Source: QALR01 sp964466625
GTDB taxonomy: Bacteria > Bacillota > Clostridia > Oscillospirales > CAG-272
Reading direction: 5' to 3'
NCBI GenBank assembly: GCA_964466625.1
Contig: CAYXQF010000024.1
Span: forward strand, 1-23,817
DNA: 23,817 nucleotides
Shown here: one piece after another, positions 15,723 through 23,247 of the stretch
How positions within the stretch are numbered: the first letter of the stretch is position 1
How the letters are laid out: each line of letters opens with the position of its first letter
Position numbers and translations under genes: made by a program
Notes under the pieces: model-generated
Told to the model about the DNA's origin: nothing
Seen by the model: the letters and a program-made list of their open reading frames with translations, nothing else
Databases searched by the model: none

Positions 15723-16700
15723 TTATTCTTTTTTCTTCTCCATAAAATCGAAAATGAGTTCCATTGCGGCAAACAACACACCTGCGATAGGCCAAATCAC
15801 CCAAGTAATCTCCCAATCGTTCGAGAGGAAACTCCAGCCTAGGTAGACTGCAGTTGCCACGAGCCAATAGACCGACGCGATTAACTCCAAGATCTTGTTT
15901 TTTTCTTTTTTCTTTTTAGAAAATTCACCCTCACAGAGCAATCTTTGCATACTCGCCCAGCGAACACCAGCAAGGATAAAAAACATCACGCCGATCCCTG
16001 CTGTGATCATCGTGAGCGCCAACATCAAAACAACGAAAAATTCCTTTTCTGTAAACGCGCCGACAAGCAACGGCACGGGGGACATCACGCAGAGGCATGC
16101 GCCGATATAATTGTATCGCATATAAGTGTCACGGTAGGCTTTTTGCTTTTCCTTCACCATGCCCGAAACACCGTATTCCGTTTCAAATGGCTCGTTTTCA
16201 AAAAATTCATAAGGTGCATTTTCAAAGCCCGTGCGAATGAAAAGCATCACCGCCGGAACAACAAACAAAAACAAAAGCACCATGCCAAGTCCGCCCGCCC
16301 AATTTTCCGTGACGGAAAAGATCCCATATTCCGACATCGCGCCAAGAAGAATCAGCGGAATCGGCGAGAAAATACAGAGAAAAACGCCAAGTGCAATTCG
16401 TTTTGCCGCACGCACTCTGCTTTCTAAATAGTCATTCGCTTCTCCGAGCGTCACACGGCGTACAGCGGATGCTTCCGTGCTTTCTGCATATTCTTCTGAC
16501 TCCATCTCGTCTTTGAGAAGATAGTCCGTCGTCACACCGAAAAGACTTGCAAGCTGCAAAATCTTGTCCAAATCAGGCACAGATTGACTGCTCTCCCACT
16601 TGCCGACCGCTTGACGGGAAACGCTCATCTTCTCTGCAAGCTCTTCCTGTGACCAACCGTTTTTCTTCCGCTCTCGGATAATTTTTTCTGCAAAAATCAT
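15723..16700 (-). CDS. XRE-family regulator with a six-helix membrane domain
   Basis: The 325-residue protein begins with a Cro/CI helix-turn-helix (about 5-62, WSQEELAEKMSVSRQAVGKWE) and continues with about six hydrophobic helices (102-122, 136-156, 198-216, 222-245, 270-291, 298-318). The first four look like a duplicated two-helix unit: LCIFSPIPLI (108-117) recurs as LCVMSPVPLL (203-212). Acidic and Lys-rich linkers separate the units. Such proteins are probably membrane-tethered DNA binders responding to an envelope signal, but no function is established from sequence. AAAGGA lies 8 bases before the ATG. It is transcribed alone and converges on the two-component operon. Confidence 0.88.
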   Translation of the reverse strand: MIFAEKIIRERKKNGWSQEELAEKMSVSRQAVGKWESSQSVPDLDKILQLASLFGVTTDYLLKDEMESEEYAESTEASAVRRVTLGEANDYLESRVRAAKRIALGVFLCIFSPIPLILLGAMSEYGIFSVTENWAGGLGMVLLFLFVVPAVMLFIRTGFENAPYEFFENEPFETEYGVSGMVKEKQKAYRDTYMRYNYIGACLCVMSPVPLLVGAFTEKEFFVVLMLALTMITAGIGVMFFILAGVRWASMQRLLCEGEFSKKKKEKNKILELIASVYWLVATAVYLGWSFLSNDWEITWVIWPIAGVLFAAMELIFDFMEKKKE

Positions 16701-16747
16701 AAAATTTTTCCTTTCTCGTTTTCTCGGGAATCCCCTTGTTCACCGCT

Positions 16748-16776
16748 ATTCTATCATTTTTTGCGGTTACACACCA
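16748..16776 (-). promoter_or_regulatory. Extended -10 promoter of the XRE gene
   Basis: On the minus strand, TGA directly precedes TAGAAT (16748-16753), giving an extended -10 box. The -35 region 17 bp upstream (TGGTGT) is poor. Transcript start to ATG is about 40 nt. Confidence 0.55.
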
Positions 16777-16777
16777 C

Positions 16778-16790
16778 CAACCGACGGTTG
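16778..16790. promoter_or_regulatory. Short palindrome upstream of the XRE promoter
   Basis: CAACCG-A-CGGTTG is a perfect 6-bp inverted repeat with a 1-nt centre, immediately upstream of the -35 region. Its position suits an operator for the XRE protein itself, but only one copy was seen and no T run follows. Confidence 0.35.
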
Positions 16791-16830
16791 CATTTGGGCA
16801 ACGACAAAGAGCATTGCATCGAAAAGACAC

Positions 16831-16856
16831 AAAAAGGCGGAAGTTTCCTCCCACCT
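16831..16856 (-). terminator. Terminator of the SPFH/zinc-ribbon unit
   Basis: On the minus strand an 8-bp stem with two G-T pairs and a GAAA tetraloop is followed by five T. It starts 10 bases after the stop codon of the YdjG-like gene. Confidence 0.8.
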
Positions 16857-16866
16857 GAATGAAGTG

Positions 16867-18009
16867 TTAATCCAAATAGTAAACGATGTCGCCCTCGCCC
16901 GACATGAGAAGCGCCGCGAGAAGTCCCACGGCAAGGATACCGAGGAAAATGGCAACTGCCACGCGCCATGGCGAGATCGGTGTTTTTCCGCTCACCTTAC
17001 CTGTCTGCCCGTTGACCATAAAATGATAGGTCTTGTTTTTATAGCTGAACGTGGAAAACCACACGGGAAGCATCAGATATTTATATGTAATGCCTTGATA
17101 CGACGTTTTGATATTCAAATTTGCCACGCGATCCGCATGATGGTCACGGCGGATCTTTTGGTCGATCTTTTTTTCCAGCTTTGCGCGGATAAAGGATTTC
17201 GCTTTTTCCCATGCGTCTTTGAGTCCCACCGAATAACGCTCCGAAGCAAAGCCTGCCATATATTCGGGTTTATAGACCACGTTTTTCTCGGTATCAAAAG
17301 GTTCGATGCCCGAAAGCATATTGCCATCGTGCTTTTTCGTGGCAGAAACGAGCGTATCGTTCATAAATTCATTGTATCTGCCTGCGGTGCTATACCAATC
17401 CACAACGGTTTTGCGTTCCTTGCCGCTGCCGACAGTGCGCACCTTGCCATAGCGCGCAGTATACGTCGAATAAGTCGTCGCATCAAACGTCCAATACGGC
17501 AAGTAAATGCCTTTCATTTTTCCTGTTTTTGCTGTTTTTTTCACGTTGGAAGGACAAAACCATTTCTTTTTGATCCAAGCGGAGAAACGTCCCTTGGCAT
17601 CGTCCTCGGGAATCTGAAAAGGACAAACACCGCCCGGTGCCATAGTATCCTCGTCACCCGATTCCATGACTTGATTGGAGCCGCAATACGGACATTCACC
17701 CGACACGGTGGACGCATCATAAACGGTTTCCGCACCGCAGGATTCGCAAATAACCACACGCTTTTCCATACCCCAATCACGATTTGCCTTGTTTTCTGCT
17801 TCCAAAAAATCAAGCTCTGCCGCATGATCCGGGAGATCTTTTTCAATATCCACGGTAGTGCCGCAATAAGAACAAAGAAGCTTCCATGTTTTCGGATCGA
17901 AATCCATCGTACCACCGCACGTGGGGCATTTTTTATCGGTTTCGTCCAGCGTTTCTTCCAAATTCATCTCGTATTGTTCATCGAGATTCATGTCTTTTTC
18001 GTCTTTCAT
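16867..18009 (-). CDS. YdjG-like double zinc-ribbon protein with a C-terminal membrane anchor
   Basis: The protein (380 residues from the chosen start) has an acidic N-terminus, then two four-cysteine zinc ribbons: Cys28, 31, 46, 49 and Cys88, 91, 106, 109. A roughly 200-residue domain without recognised motifs follows (GIYLPYWTFDA near its start, YLMLPVWFSTFSYKNKTYHF near its end), with one transmembrane helix near 347-368 and a short tail. This matches the design of Bacillus YdjG, which with YdjH and YdjI recruits the PspA-family protein YdjF to the membrane. The start at 18009 is preferred because GGAG lies 6 bases upstream. The ATG at 18024 would overlap the SPFH stop by ATGA but has no clear binding site. 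The molecular function is unproven. Confidence 0.8.
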   Translation of the reverse strand: MKDEKDMNLDEQYEMNLEETLDETDKKCPTCGGTMDFDPKTWKLLCSYCGTTVDIEKDLPDHAAELDFLEAENKANRDWGMEKRVVICESCGAETVYDASTVSGECPYCGSNQVMESGDEDTMAPGGVCPFQIPEDDAKGRFSAWIKKKWFCPSNVKKTAKTGKMKGIYLPYWTFDATTYSTYTARYGKVRTVGSGKERKTVVDWYSTAGRYNEFMNDTLVSATKKHDGNMLSGIEPFDTEKNVVYKPEYMAGFASERYSVGLKDAWEKAKSFIRAKLEKKIDQKIRRDHHADRVANLNIKTSYQGITYKYLMLPVWFSTFSYKNKTYHFMVNGQTGKVSGKTPISPWRVAVAIFLGILAVGLLAALLMSGEGDIVYYLD

Positions 18010-18020
18010 TTCTTTCTCCG

Positions 18021-19415
18021 TCATCTGATATCGTCATCAGTAAAGGGATCTGCACATTCGGGGCAGTATTTCGGCGGATTTTTGGGATCTTCGGGTTCCC
18101 AACCGCATTTGTCGCAGCGATAAAGCGGCTCACCCTGCGGTTTACGTTTACCGCATTCAGTACAGAATTTACCTTTATTGACAGCACCACAAGAACAAGT
18201 CCAACCGACCGCAGGTCTTGCTTTGCCGCATTCCATGCAGAATTTGCCCGTGTTTTCCGCACCGCAGGAGCATTTCCAAGCACCGTCTGTTTTGGGAGCA
18301 GGCTTCGGCTTGCCGCATTCCATGCAGAATTTACCCGTGCAGCTTGCACCGCAGGAACAAGTCCAAGCGTTCGCCGCAGGTTTTGCCGCTTCGGGCTGTG
18401 CAGGCTGTGCCGCGCCCATCGCGTAAAGATTCTGTGCGTTCATGCCACCTGCGTTCATTGCCATGTTCATGCCCGCAAAACCCATGAAAGCACCCCCCTG
18501 GTTGCCTGCCGCCGTCTTCATCGCGTCAGCTTGCGCGCCAACGAGCGTTGCTGCCGCCATCGTCGGATTGCGGAAGGTTGCCGTGCGCTGAAGTTCCTTG
18601 ATCATTGCTTCATCTTCTTCAGAAGCCTTCACGGAGTTGATACCGATGGAGAAAAGAGAGATACCGCGTTTTTCTGTCCAGCTTGCGGAAAGCACTTCAT
18701 TGAGCGCGTTTGCCATTTCCATCGTGTGACCGGGAAGCGCGCTATAACGGATACCCATATCGGAAATTTTCGCAAAAGCAGGCTGGAGTGCGGTCATAAG
18801 CTCAGTCTTGAGCTGACCATCGATCTCCGAGCGGTTGTATTCTGCGATCACGTTGCCGCAAACGTTGGCATAGAACAAAATCGGGTTTGTGATCTTATAA
18901 GAATATTCACCGTGGCAACGAATGGAAATATCCACGTCAAGTCCGATATTTCTATCCACCACACGGAACGGAATGGGATTGGGCGTGCCATATTTATTGC
19001 CCATGATCTCCTTGGTGTTGACGAAATACACGCGCTGATCTTTTGCGGTGTCGGCACCAAAGGTGAAACGCTTGCCGATCGTCTTAAAGGAATCGAGAAT
19101 GCCTTTGCCAAGTCCACCGTAGAAAATGCTGGGCTCGGTGGAGCTGTCATAAACAAATTCGCCAGCTTCCGCGCAAAGCTCCGTCACCTTGCCCTGCTCC
19201 ACGATGAGCATACACTGTCCTTCATTGACCGCGATGACAGAACCGTTAGAGATGATGTTTTCTTCCCCTTTACGATTTTGAGAACGGCGAGATGTTCTCT
19301 TCTCACCCTTCGCCACAAGCGTATCCGCAGAAAGCGAATCGCAATAAAAATATTCCCTCCACTGGTCACCGAGTGTACCGCCTACAGCGCCTGTAAATGC
19401 TTTGATAAGTCCCAT
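18021..19415 (-). CDS. SPFH-domain protein (YdjI-like) with four C-terminal zinc-ribbon-like modules
   Basis: Residues about 25-280 form the SPFH/band-7-like domain of the YdjI (COG4260, 'virion core protein'-like) type: GSVIAVNEGQCMLIVEQGKV, FVYD, and GINSVKASEEDEAMI near the end. Residues 281-350 are a low-complexity Ala/Met/Gly linker. Then come three near-identical ribbons with C-x-C and C-x2-C pairs (Cys353/355/364/367, 382/384/393/396, 407/409/418/421) and a rubredoxin-like fourth, YRCDKCGW with YCPEC (Cys434/437/451/454). No transmembrane helix is evident. AAGGAG lies 6 bases before the ATG at 19415. It is followed directly by the YdjG-like gene. SPFH proteins scaffold membranes; the exact role here is unknown. 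Confidence 0.85.
   Translation of the reverse strand: MGLIKAFTGAVGGTLGDQWREYFYCDSLSADTLVAKGEKRTSRRSQNRKGEENIISNGSVIAVNEGQCMLIVEQGKVTELCAEAGEFVYDSSTEPSIFYGGLGKGILDSFKTIGKRFTFGADTAKDQRVYFVNTKEIMGNKYGTPNPIPFRVVDRNIGLDVDISIRCHGEYSYKITNPILFYANVCGNVIAEYNRSEIDGQLKTELMTALQPAFAKISDMGIRYSALPGHTMEMANALNEVLSASWTEKRGISLFSIGINSVKASEEDEAMIKELQRTATFRNPTMAAATLVGAQADAMKTAAGNQGGAFMGFAGMNMAMNAGGMNAQNLYAMGAAQPAQPEAAKPAANAWTCSCGASCTGKFCMECGKPKPAPKTDGAWKCSCGAENTGKFCMECGKARPAVGWTCSCGAVNKGKFCTECGKRKPQGEPLYRCDKCGWEPEDPKNPPKYCPECADPFTDDDIR
18144..18365 (-). repeat. In-frame tandem repeats encoding the zinc ribbons of the SPFH protein
   Basis: Three repeat units of about 75-87 bp encode W-x-C-S-C-G-A ... G-K-F-C-x-E-C-G-K. 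The 30-base segments at 18223-18252 and 18310-18339 differ at one base, implying recent duplication or gene conversion. Confidence 0.88.
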
Positions 19416-19431
19416 AAATTGCTCCTTTTCT

Positions 19432-19475
19432 GCAGGGCTCTGCCCTGCGACCCGCCAAGGGACGGTATCCCTTGG
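19432..19475. repeat. Paired-hairpin intergenic element upstream of the SPFH gene
   Basis: Hairpin 1 (19432-19448) is GCAGGGC, TCT, GCCCTGC. After a 6-nt spacer, hairpin 2 (19455-19475) is CCAAGGGA, CGGTA, TCCCTTGG. Both stems are perfect. On the minus strand hairpin 1 ends 4 bases before the AAGGAG of the SPFH gene, the same arrangement as at hisF. No T run follows, so it is unlikely to terminate transcription. The gap 19416-19505 shows no promoter, so the SPFH gene is probably co-transcribed with the SGNH gene. Confidence 0.85.
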
Positions 19476-19505
19476 AACCCATTTTTGGTATGTATTTATT
19501 TGGTG

Positions 19506-20579
19506 TTATTTGTTCATCTTCGCAAAGATCTTTGCAAGCTCTTTACCGAAAGCTTCTGCCATGAAATAGAAACCGAGATCGGTGGGGTGCGAACCGTCCA
19601 CCGCGCACGCATCGCGGAAGAAGCGCGGACACTCTTTTGCAAAATCCACGAAATATACGTTTGCGTCGCCTTCAGCCATTGCTTTTTCATAATTTGCTTT
19701 GATCATATCGTGACGCTCATGAGCAGTCTTATCTCTCGCCGTATCATAAGCAGGACGGGACGCCATCACGATCGGAAGCGTGGGGTGCGCATCACGGATC
19801 TTGCGATAGCCTTTGTAATGTGTTTCCTTCAGATGCTCAACGGTGGGAGCGTTGTGGTCATAGTCATAAATGAAAATGCTCATGTCAAGACTTGCAAGAT
19901 AGTCCATCATCACGTCCTCGCCCTTAGCGCTGCCCGAAAAGCCGAGATTTACGTAGTTTGCATCAAAGCGGCGGGAAAGACGGCCGATATAGTCATTGCC
20001 CGAAACAGAAGCACAGCCACCCTGTGTGATGGAAGAACCGTAAAAGACCATCGGTTTTTCGTAAGTATAACCACACCATTTTTCAAGACTTGCTCCCTCT
20101 TGCAGACCGATCATACATTCGGAGATCGGGCAATACAGCGGAAAATAGATTAAAATATCACGTTCTCTGGCATCGGGGAAATCAAGAACGGATTCATATC
20201 CTGCCATCGAATTGGTGGGAACGAACGTGCCGTAATAATCGTAACCGTCCTTTTCCTTAATGAAAAGACAAAAGCCGGCAGAGCCTGTCAGCGCCATGTG
20301 CGGCATACGCCAACAAGAAGGACGTTTGCAGGAAAGTGCCACGTAAGGCGAATTGGTCTTGAACGCGATGCGGCCGCCTGCCGTATTCATAGCAAGATCA
20401 CGCACGCCGTCATTCACTTTTTCCGCAACGTCATTCGGCATACGGCGATAGACGCCGTCTTCATGATAAACACCATAAAGTGTAAACGGTTCTATGCGGG
20501 GATCGTAAAGCACAACGTCATCTTTGCCAATGGCATTTTTCACTGCGAGATGCGGGTCAATCGTAGAAATATCTTGCAT
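19506..20579 (-). CDS. SGNH/GDSL-family hydrolase with an N-terminal beta domain
   Basis: This 357-residue probable esterase or deacetylase has no signal peptide and so is probably cytoplasmic. The C-terminal half is an SGNH fold: FYGSSITQGG with nucleophile Ser183, the block II glycine in NLGFSG, Asn243 in YDYDHNAP, and DGSHPTDLGF with Asp328 and His331. The N-terminal ~175 residues are probably a beta-sandwich, as in two-domain SGNH proteins of the GxDLY/Lipase_GDSL_3 type. The ATG at 20579 has GAGG 9 bases upstream. A GTG five codons earlier is in frame but overlaps that binding site. It has its own promoter and probably leads a unit with the SPFH and YdjG-like genes. The substrate is unknown. 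Confidence 0.88.
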   Translation of the reverse strand: MQDISTIDPHLAVKNAIGKDDVVLYDPRIEPFTLYGVYHEDGVYRRMPNDVAEKVNDGVRDLAMNTAGGRIAFKTNSPYVALSCKRPSCWRMPHMALTGSAGFCLFIKEKDGYDYYGTFVPTNSMAGYESVLDFPDARERDILIYFPLYCPISECMIGLQEGASLEKWCGYTYEKPMVFYGSSITQGGCASVSGNDYIGRLSRRFDANYVNLGFSGSAKGEDVMMDYLASLDMSIFIYDYDHNAPTVEHLKETHYKGYRKIRDAHPTLPIVMASRPAYDTARDKTAHERHDMIKANYEKAMAEGDANVYFVDFAKECPRFFRDACAVDGSHPTDLGFYFMAEAFGKELAKIFAKMNK

Positions 20580-20648
20580 CGTATGTATCCTCACTTTTTG
20601 AAAGTTTATTGCTTATTTACATAAATGTGAGCTTTGCCCACTATTTTT

Positions 20649-20677
20649 ATTTTAACTTTATCTCGTCATTTTGTCAA
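20649..20677 (-). promoter_or_regulatory. Sigma-A promoter of the SGNH hydrolase unit
   Basis: On the minus strand, TTGACA (20672-20677) and TAAAAT (20649-20654) are separated by 17 bp. Its -35 box is 20 bp from that of the divergent alanyl-tRNA editing gene. The leader is about 60 nt. Confidence 0.88.
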
Positions 20678-20696
20678 GAAAGTGTGCCCGATTTCC

Positions 20697-20725
20697 TTGC
20701 TTTTACCGTAAAAATATGCTAAAAT
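20697..20725 (+). promoter_or_regulatory. Promoter of the alanyl-tRNA editing gene
   Basis: TTGCTT (20697-20702), 17 bp, then TAAAAT (20720-20725) preceded by TGC, giving an extended -10 box. Confidence 0.8.
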
Positions 20726-20761
20726 GTTGAAGTACCATGATATGAAAAGGAGATTCTTTCT

Positions 20762-21916
20762 GTGATCACGGAAAAAATATATGAAAAAGACGGAATGTGT
20801 TTTTCCTTCCGCGCAAATATCTTAAAAACAAGAGAAGAAAACGAGAAAAAGGCGTTGCTAATTGACCGCACGGCATTCTTCCCCGAAGGCGGCGGACAGA
20901 CGGCAGACCGTGGCACGCTCGGTGGTGTGAAGGTTCTCGACGTGCAGATCGAAGACGGCGAGATCTGGCATTACGTGGACGCTTTCCCGACGGAAACAGC
21001 AGTCGAAGGAATGATCGAAGAAAAAGAACGCTTGCGCAAGATGCAAAACCACCTCGGCGAGCATTTGCTTTGCGGCGCCATTCACAAGCTTTACGGCTTT
21101 GAAAACGTGGGCTTTCACCTCGGCGCGGATTACATGACCTTTGACGTGAGCGGTCCCATGACATGGGACGAGATCCGAGCGGCAGAAGAACTCTCAAACC
21201 GCGCTGTGGCAGAAGATGCACCCGTGCGCATCTATATTCCAAGCAAAGACGAGCTTCGCGCCCTCGCCTACCGCGCAAAAAGCGAAAAGCTGGAAAATGA
21301 AGAAGAGATCCGCATCGTGGAAGTCGAAGGCTTCGACCGCTGTGCTTGCTGTGCGCCGCACCTCGACCGCGCAGGCAAGGTCGGTCTTATCAAGATCGTG
21401 GAAGCGATGCATTACAAAGGCGGCATGCGTTTCCATGCTTTCTGCGGTTTTGATGCACTCCATGATTACGACCAGCGCCTCACGGAGATTCGCAAGGTTT
21501 CCGCTCTGCTTTCGGCAAAGCCCGATGAGATTGCCCTTGCGGTGGAAGCAAAGCTTTCTGAGCTTTCGGAAATGAAAAAAATGATCGGCGCACAAAAGCG
21601 CGAGATCATTCGCTTAAAGCTTGATGCCATCGCACAAACCATAGCAAATATCACCATTTTTGACGCAACGCTTGACGGGAATGCTATGCGTGAATTTGCG
21701 ACGGTCGGCATGGAAAAAACAGACGCGATCTTTTCTGTTTTTTCGGGCTCGGAGGAGGAAGGCTATCAATTTGTTATTGCTTCGAAAAAAATTCCGCTGA
21801 AAGCCAAAGCGGAAGAATACCGAAAGGTATTAAACGGCAAATGCGGCGGCAGTGACAAAATGCTCTTTGGCCATGCAAACGCAAAAAAAGAAGATATCTT
21901 GGCTTATTTTAATTAA
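20762..21916 (+). CDS. Alanyl-tRNA editing protein (AlaX-L type, with DHHA1 domain)
   Basis: This free-standing trans-editing enzyme hydrolyses mischarged Ser- or Gly-tRNA(Ala). Its 384 residues cover an AlaRS-like second additional domain (FFPEGGGQTADRGTL, 39-53), the zinc-binding editing core with His97 and His101 (NHLGEHLL) and Cys196 and His200 (CCAPH), a helical linker (about 235-290), and a C-terminal DHHA1-like domain ending in CGGSDKMLFGHAN. It lacks the AlaRS aminoacylation domain. The start is GTG with AAGGAG 9-10 bases upstream. The gene is monocistronic, with its own promoter and a shared bidirectional terminator. Confidence 0.94.
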   Translation: MITEKIYEKDGMCFSFRANILKTREENEKKALLIDRTAFFPEGGGQTADRGTLGGVKVLDVQIEDGEIWHYVDAFPTETAVEGMIEEKERLRKMQNHLGEHLLCGAIHKLYGFENVGFHLGADYMTFDVSGPMTWDEIRAAEELSNRAVAEDAPVRIYIPSKDELRALAYRAKSEKLENEEEIRIVEVEGFDRCACCAPHLDRAGKVGLIKIVEAMHYKGGMRFHAFCGFDALHDYDQRLTEIRKVSALLSAKPDEIALAVEAKLSELSEMKKMIGAQKREIIRLKLDAIAQTIANITIFDATLDGNAMREFATVGMEKTDAIFSVFSGSEEEGYQFVIASKKIPLKAKAEEYRKVLNGKCGGSDKMLFGHANAKKEDILAYFN

Positions 21917-21918
21917 GC

Positions 21919-21963
21919 AAAAAACGATCTCGACACAAAGTGTCGAGATCGTTTTTATTTTTC
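21919..21963. terminator. Bidirectional terminator between the editing and permease genes
   Basis: A 17-bp perfect stem (21920-21936 with 21940-21956) with an AAA loop has A and T runs on both sides. It lies exactly between the convergent stop codons. Confidence 0.95.
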
Positions 21964-21969
21964 AAAAAA

Positions 21970-23142
21970 TCAGTTGCCAAAATGAATAACCAAGCTTTCC
22001 ACGATCAAAAGCAAAAGCAACATACCGAAATTGAAAGCAGAAAACACGGCAATATATTTTTTCGTGCCTTTGGGATCGTGCTTTGTGTATTCGCGGAACG
22101 TGATCAGACTCGCAAGAGAAGCAATGAGCGTACCTGCACCGCCGATATTCACCCCGAGGAGCAATTCGCGGTAGTTATCCGTAAACTGGGAAAGCAAGAC
22201 GGCGGACGGCACGTTACTGATTACCTGGCAAGAAAGCGCGCTGAAAATAAGCGTATTTTTGGAAAGCAAAAATTCAAAAAGCTCTCTTACGGCAGGGATT
22301 CTTGCCATATTGCCGGCAAAAACAAAAAACGCACAGAATGTGAGAAGCAACGGATAGTCAACCTTTTTCAGCGCATCTCTGTCAAGAAACAAAAGTGCGA
22401 GAGGCACGATGATAAGACCGACCACATACGGGATCACACGGAAAACGACGATGATGGAAAGCGCGAAAAGCACAAGATAAATACTTGCGCGCACAGGAGG
22501 AATCTTTGCGATATCCTCATGGATCTCCATTTCCTCTTTCTTCACGAAAATAAGGCAACAAGCCGTGATCACCACGATAGAGATGATAAACGGCAACGCC
22601 ATGATGCTCATAAATTCGCCCGTGGGAATATTGAAAGCAGAATAAATATAAAGATTCTGCGGATTGCCAAAAGGTGTCAGCATACCACCGAGATTCGCGG
22701 CAATATTTTGCATGACGAAGGTAAACGCCATATATTTTTCCTTCCCCGTGGAGGAAAGAACGAGATAGCCGAGAGGCAAAAACGTGAGTAGTGCCATATC
22801 ATTGGCAAGAAACATCGAGCCGATAAAAGTGATGTAGACAAGCGTCAAGATACAAAGACGGGTGTTTTTACAAACCCCGATGATCTTATGCGCCAGCGTG
22901 ACAAAAAAGCGAATATTGCGCAGTGCGCAAATACACGCAAGCGTACAGAAAAGACACGTCAGCGTCTTAAAATCGAAATAGCCGATATATTCGGCATCGG
23001 GAGGAACGATGCACGATGTGACAAATGCCGCGAGCATCGCGATACAAAGAACCGTATTCTTTTTTACAAACGTTGTAATCGCATGAAAAGCGCGGCTCAA
23101 ACCGCGCGTGAGGGTCGCTCTTTTGGCAGATTCCGTTTTCAC
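21970..23142 (-). CDS. ArsB/NhaD/SLC13-superfamily ion transporter permease
   Basis: This integral membrane protein has about ten helices (390 residues from the chosen start). Two re-entrant-loop-type motifs typical of the ion transporter superfamily are visible: NDMALLTFLP followed by NIAANLGGMLTPFGNPQN (146-163), and QVISNVPSAVLL followed by GVNIGGAGTLIASLASLI near the C-terminus. The substrate could be a dicarboxylate, citrate, sodium or arsenite and cannot be told from sequence; no ars genes are adjacent. The start chosen is GTG at 23142, with AAGGAG 9 bases upstream. The open frame runs up to 23226, but those codons overlap the promoter and leader and cannot be translated from that transcript. 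Confidence 0.87.
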   Translation of the reverse strand: MKTESAKRATLTRGLSRAFHAITTFVKKNTVLCIAMLAAFVTSCIVPPDAEYIGYFDFKTLTCLFCTLACICALRNIRFFVTLAHKIIGVCKNTRLCILTLVYITFIGSMFLANDMALLTFLPLGYLVLSSTGKEKYMAFTFVMQNIAANLGGMLTPFGNPQNLYIYSAFNIPTGEFMSIMALPFIISIVVITACCLIFVKKEEMEIHEDIAKIPPVRASIYLVLFALSIIVVFRVIPYVVGLIIVPLALLFLDRDALKKVDYPLLLTFCAFFVFAGNMARIPAVRELFEFLLSKNTLIFSALSCQVISNVPSAVLLSQFTDNYRELLLGVNIGGAGTLIASLASLITFREYTKHDPKGTKKYIAVFSAFNFGMLLLLLIVESLVIHFGN

Positions 23143-23181
23143 TTTCAAAAACTCCTTCAAAATAATATCACAAACGATGAT

Positions 23182-23210
23182 ATTATACAACAAAAAGGAA
23201 GAAATTGCAA
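23182..23210 (-). promoter_or_regulatory. Sigma-A promoter of the permease gene
   Basis: On the minus strand, TTGCAA (23205-23210) and TATAAT (23182-23187) are separated by 17 bp. The transcript would begin near 23175, about 33 nt before the GTG start. Confidence 0.82.
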
Positions 23211-23247
23211 GAGTTTTTTGCACCACAGAAAAAGTTTCTTTTTTTCA

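Noticed and set aside
18144..18365. Regularly spaced repeats that could suggest a CRISPR array
   Set aside because: The repeats are in frame inside a coding gene and encode zinc ribbons. Spacing and sequence are not CRISPR-like.
17886..20153. A very long plus-strand open frame (over 700 codons) opposite the SPFH and SGNH genes
   Set aside because: It is antisense to two well-supported genes, has no recognisable domain, and its composition (Cys, His, Arg and Phe rich) is that of a reversed coding strand. It has no promoter or ribosome binding site.
23227..23247. AAAAAG-AAA-CTTTTT hairpin between the DUF1492-like gene and the permease as a terminator
   Set aside because: The stem is only six mostly A-T pairs and no strong T run follows. 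It is too weak to call.
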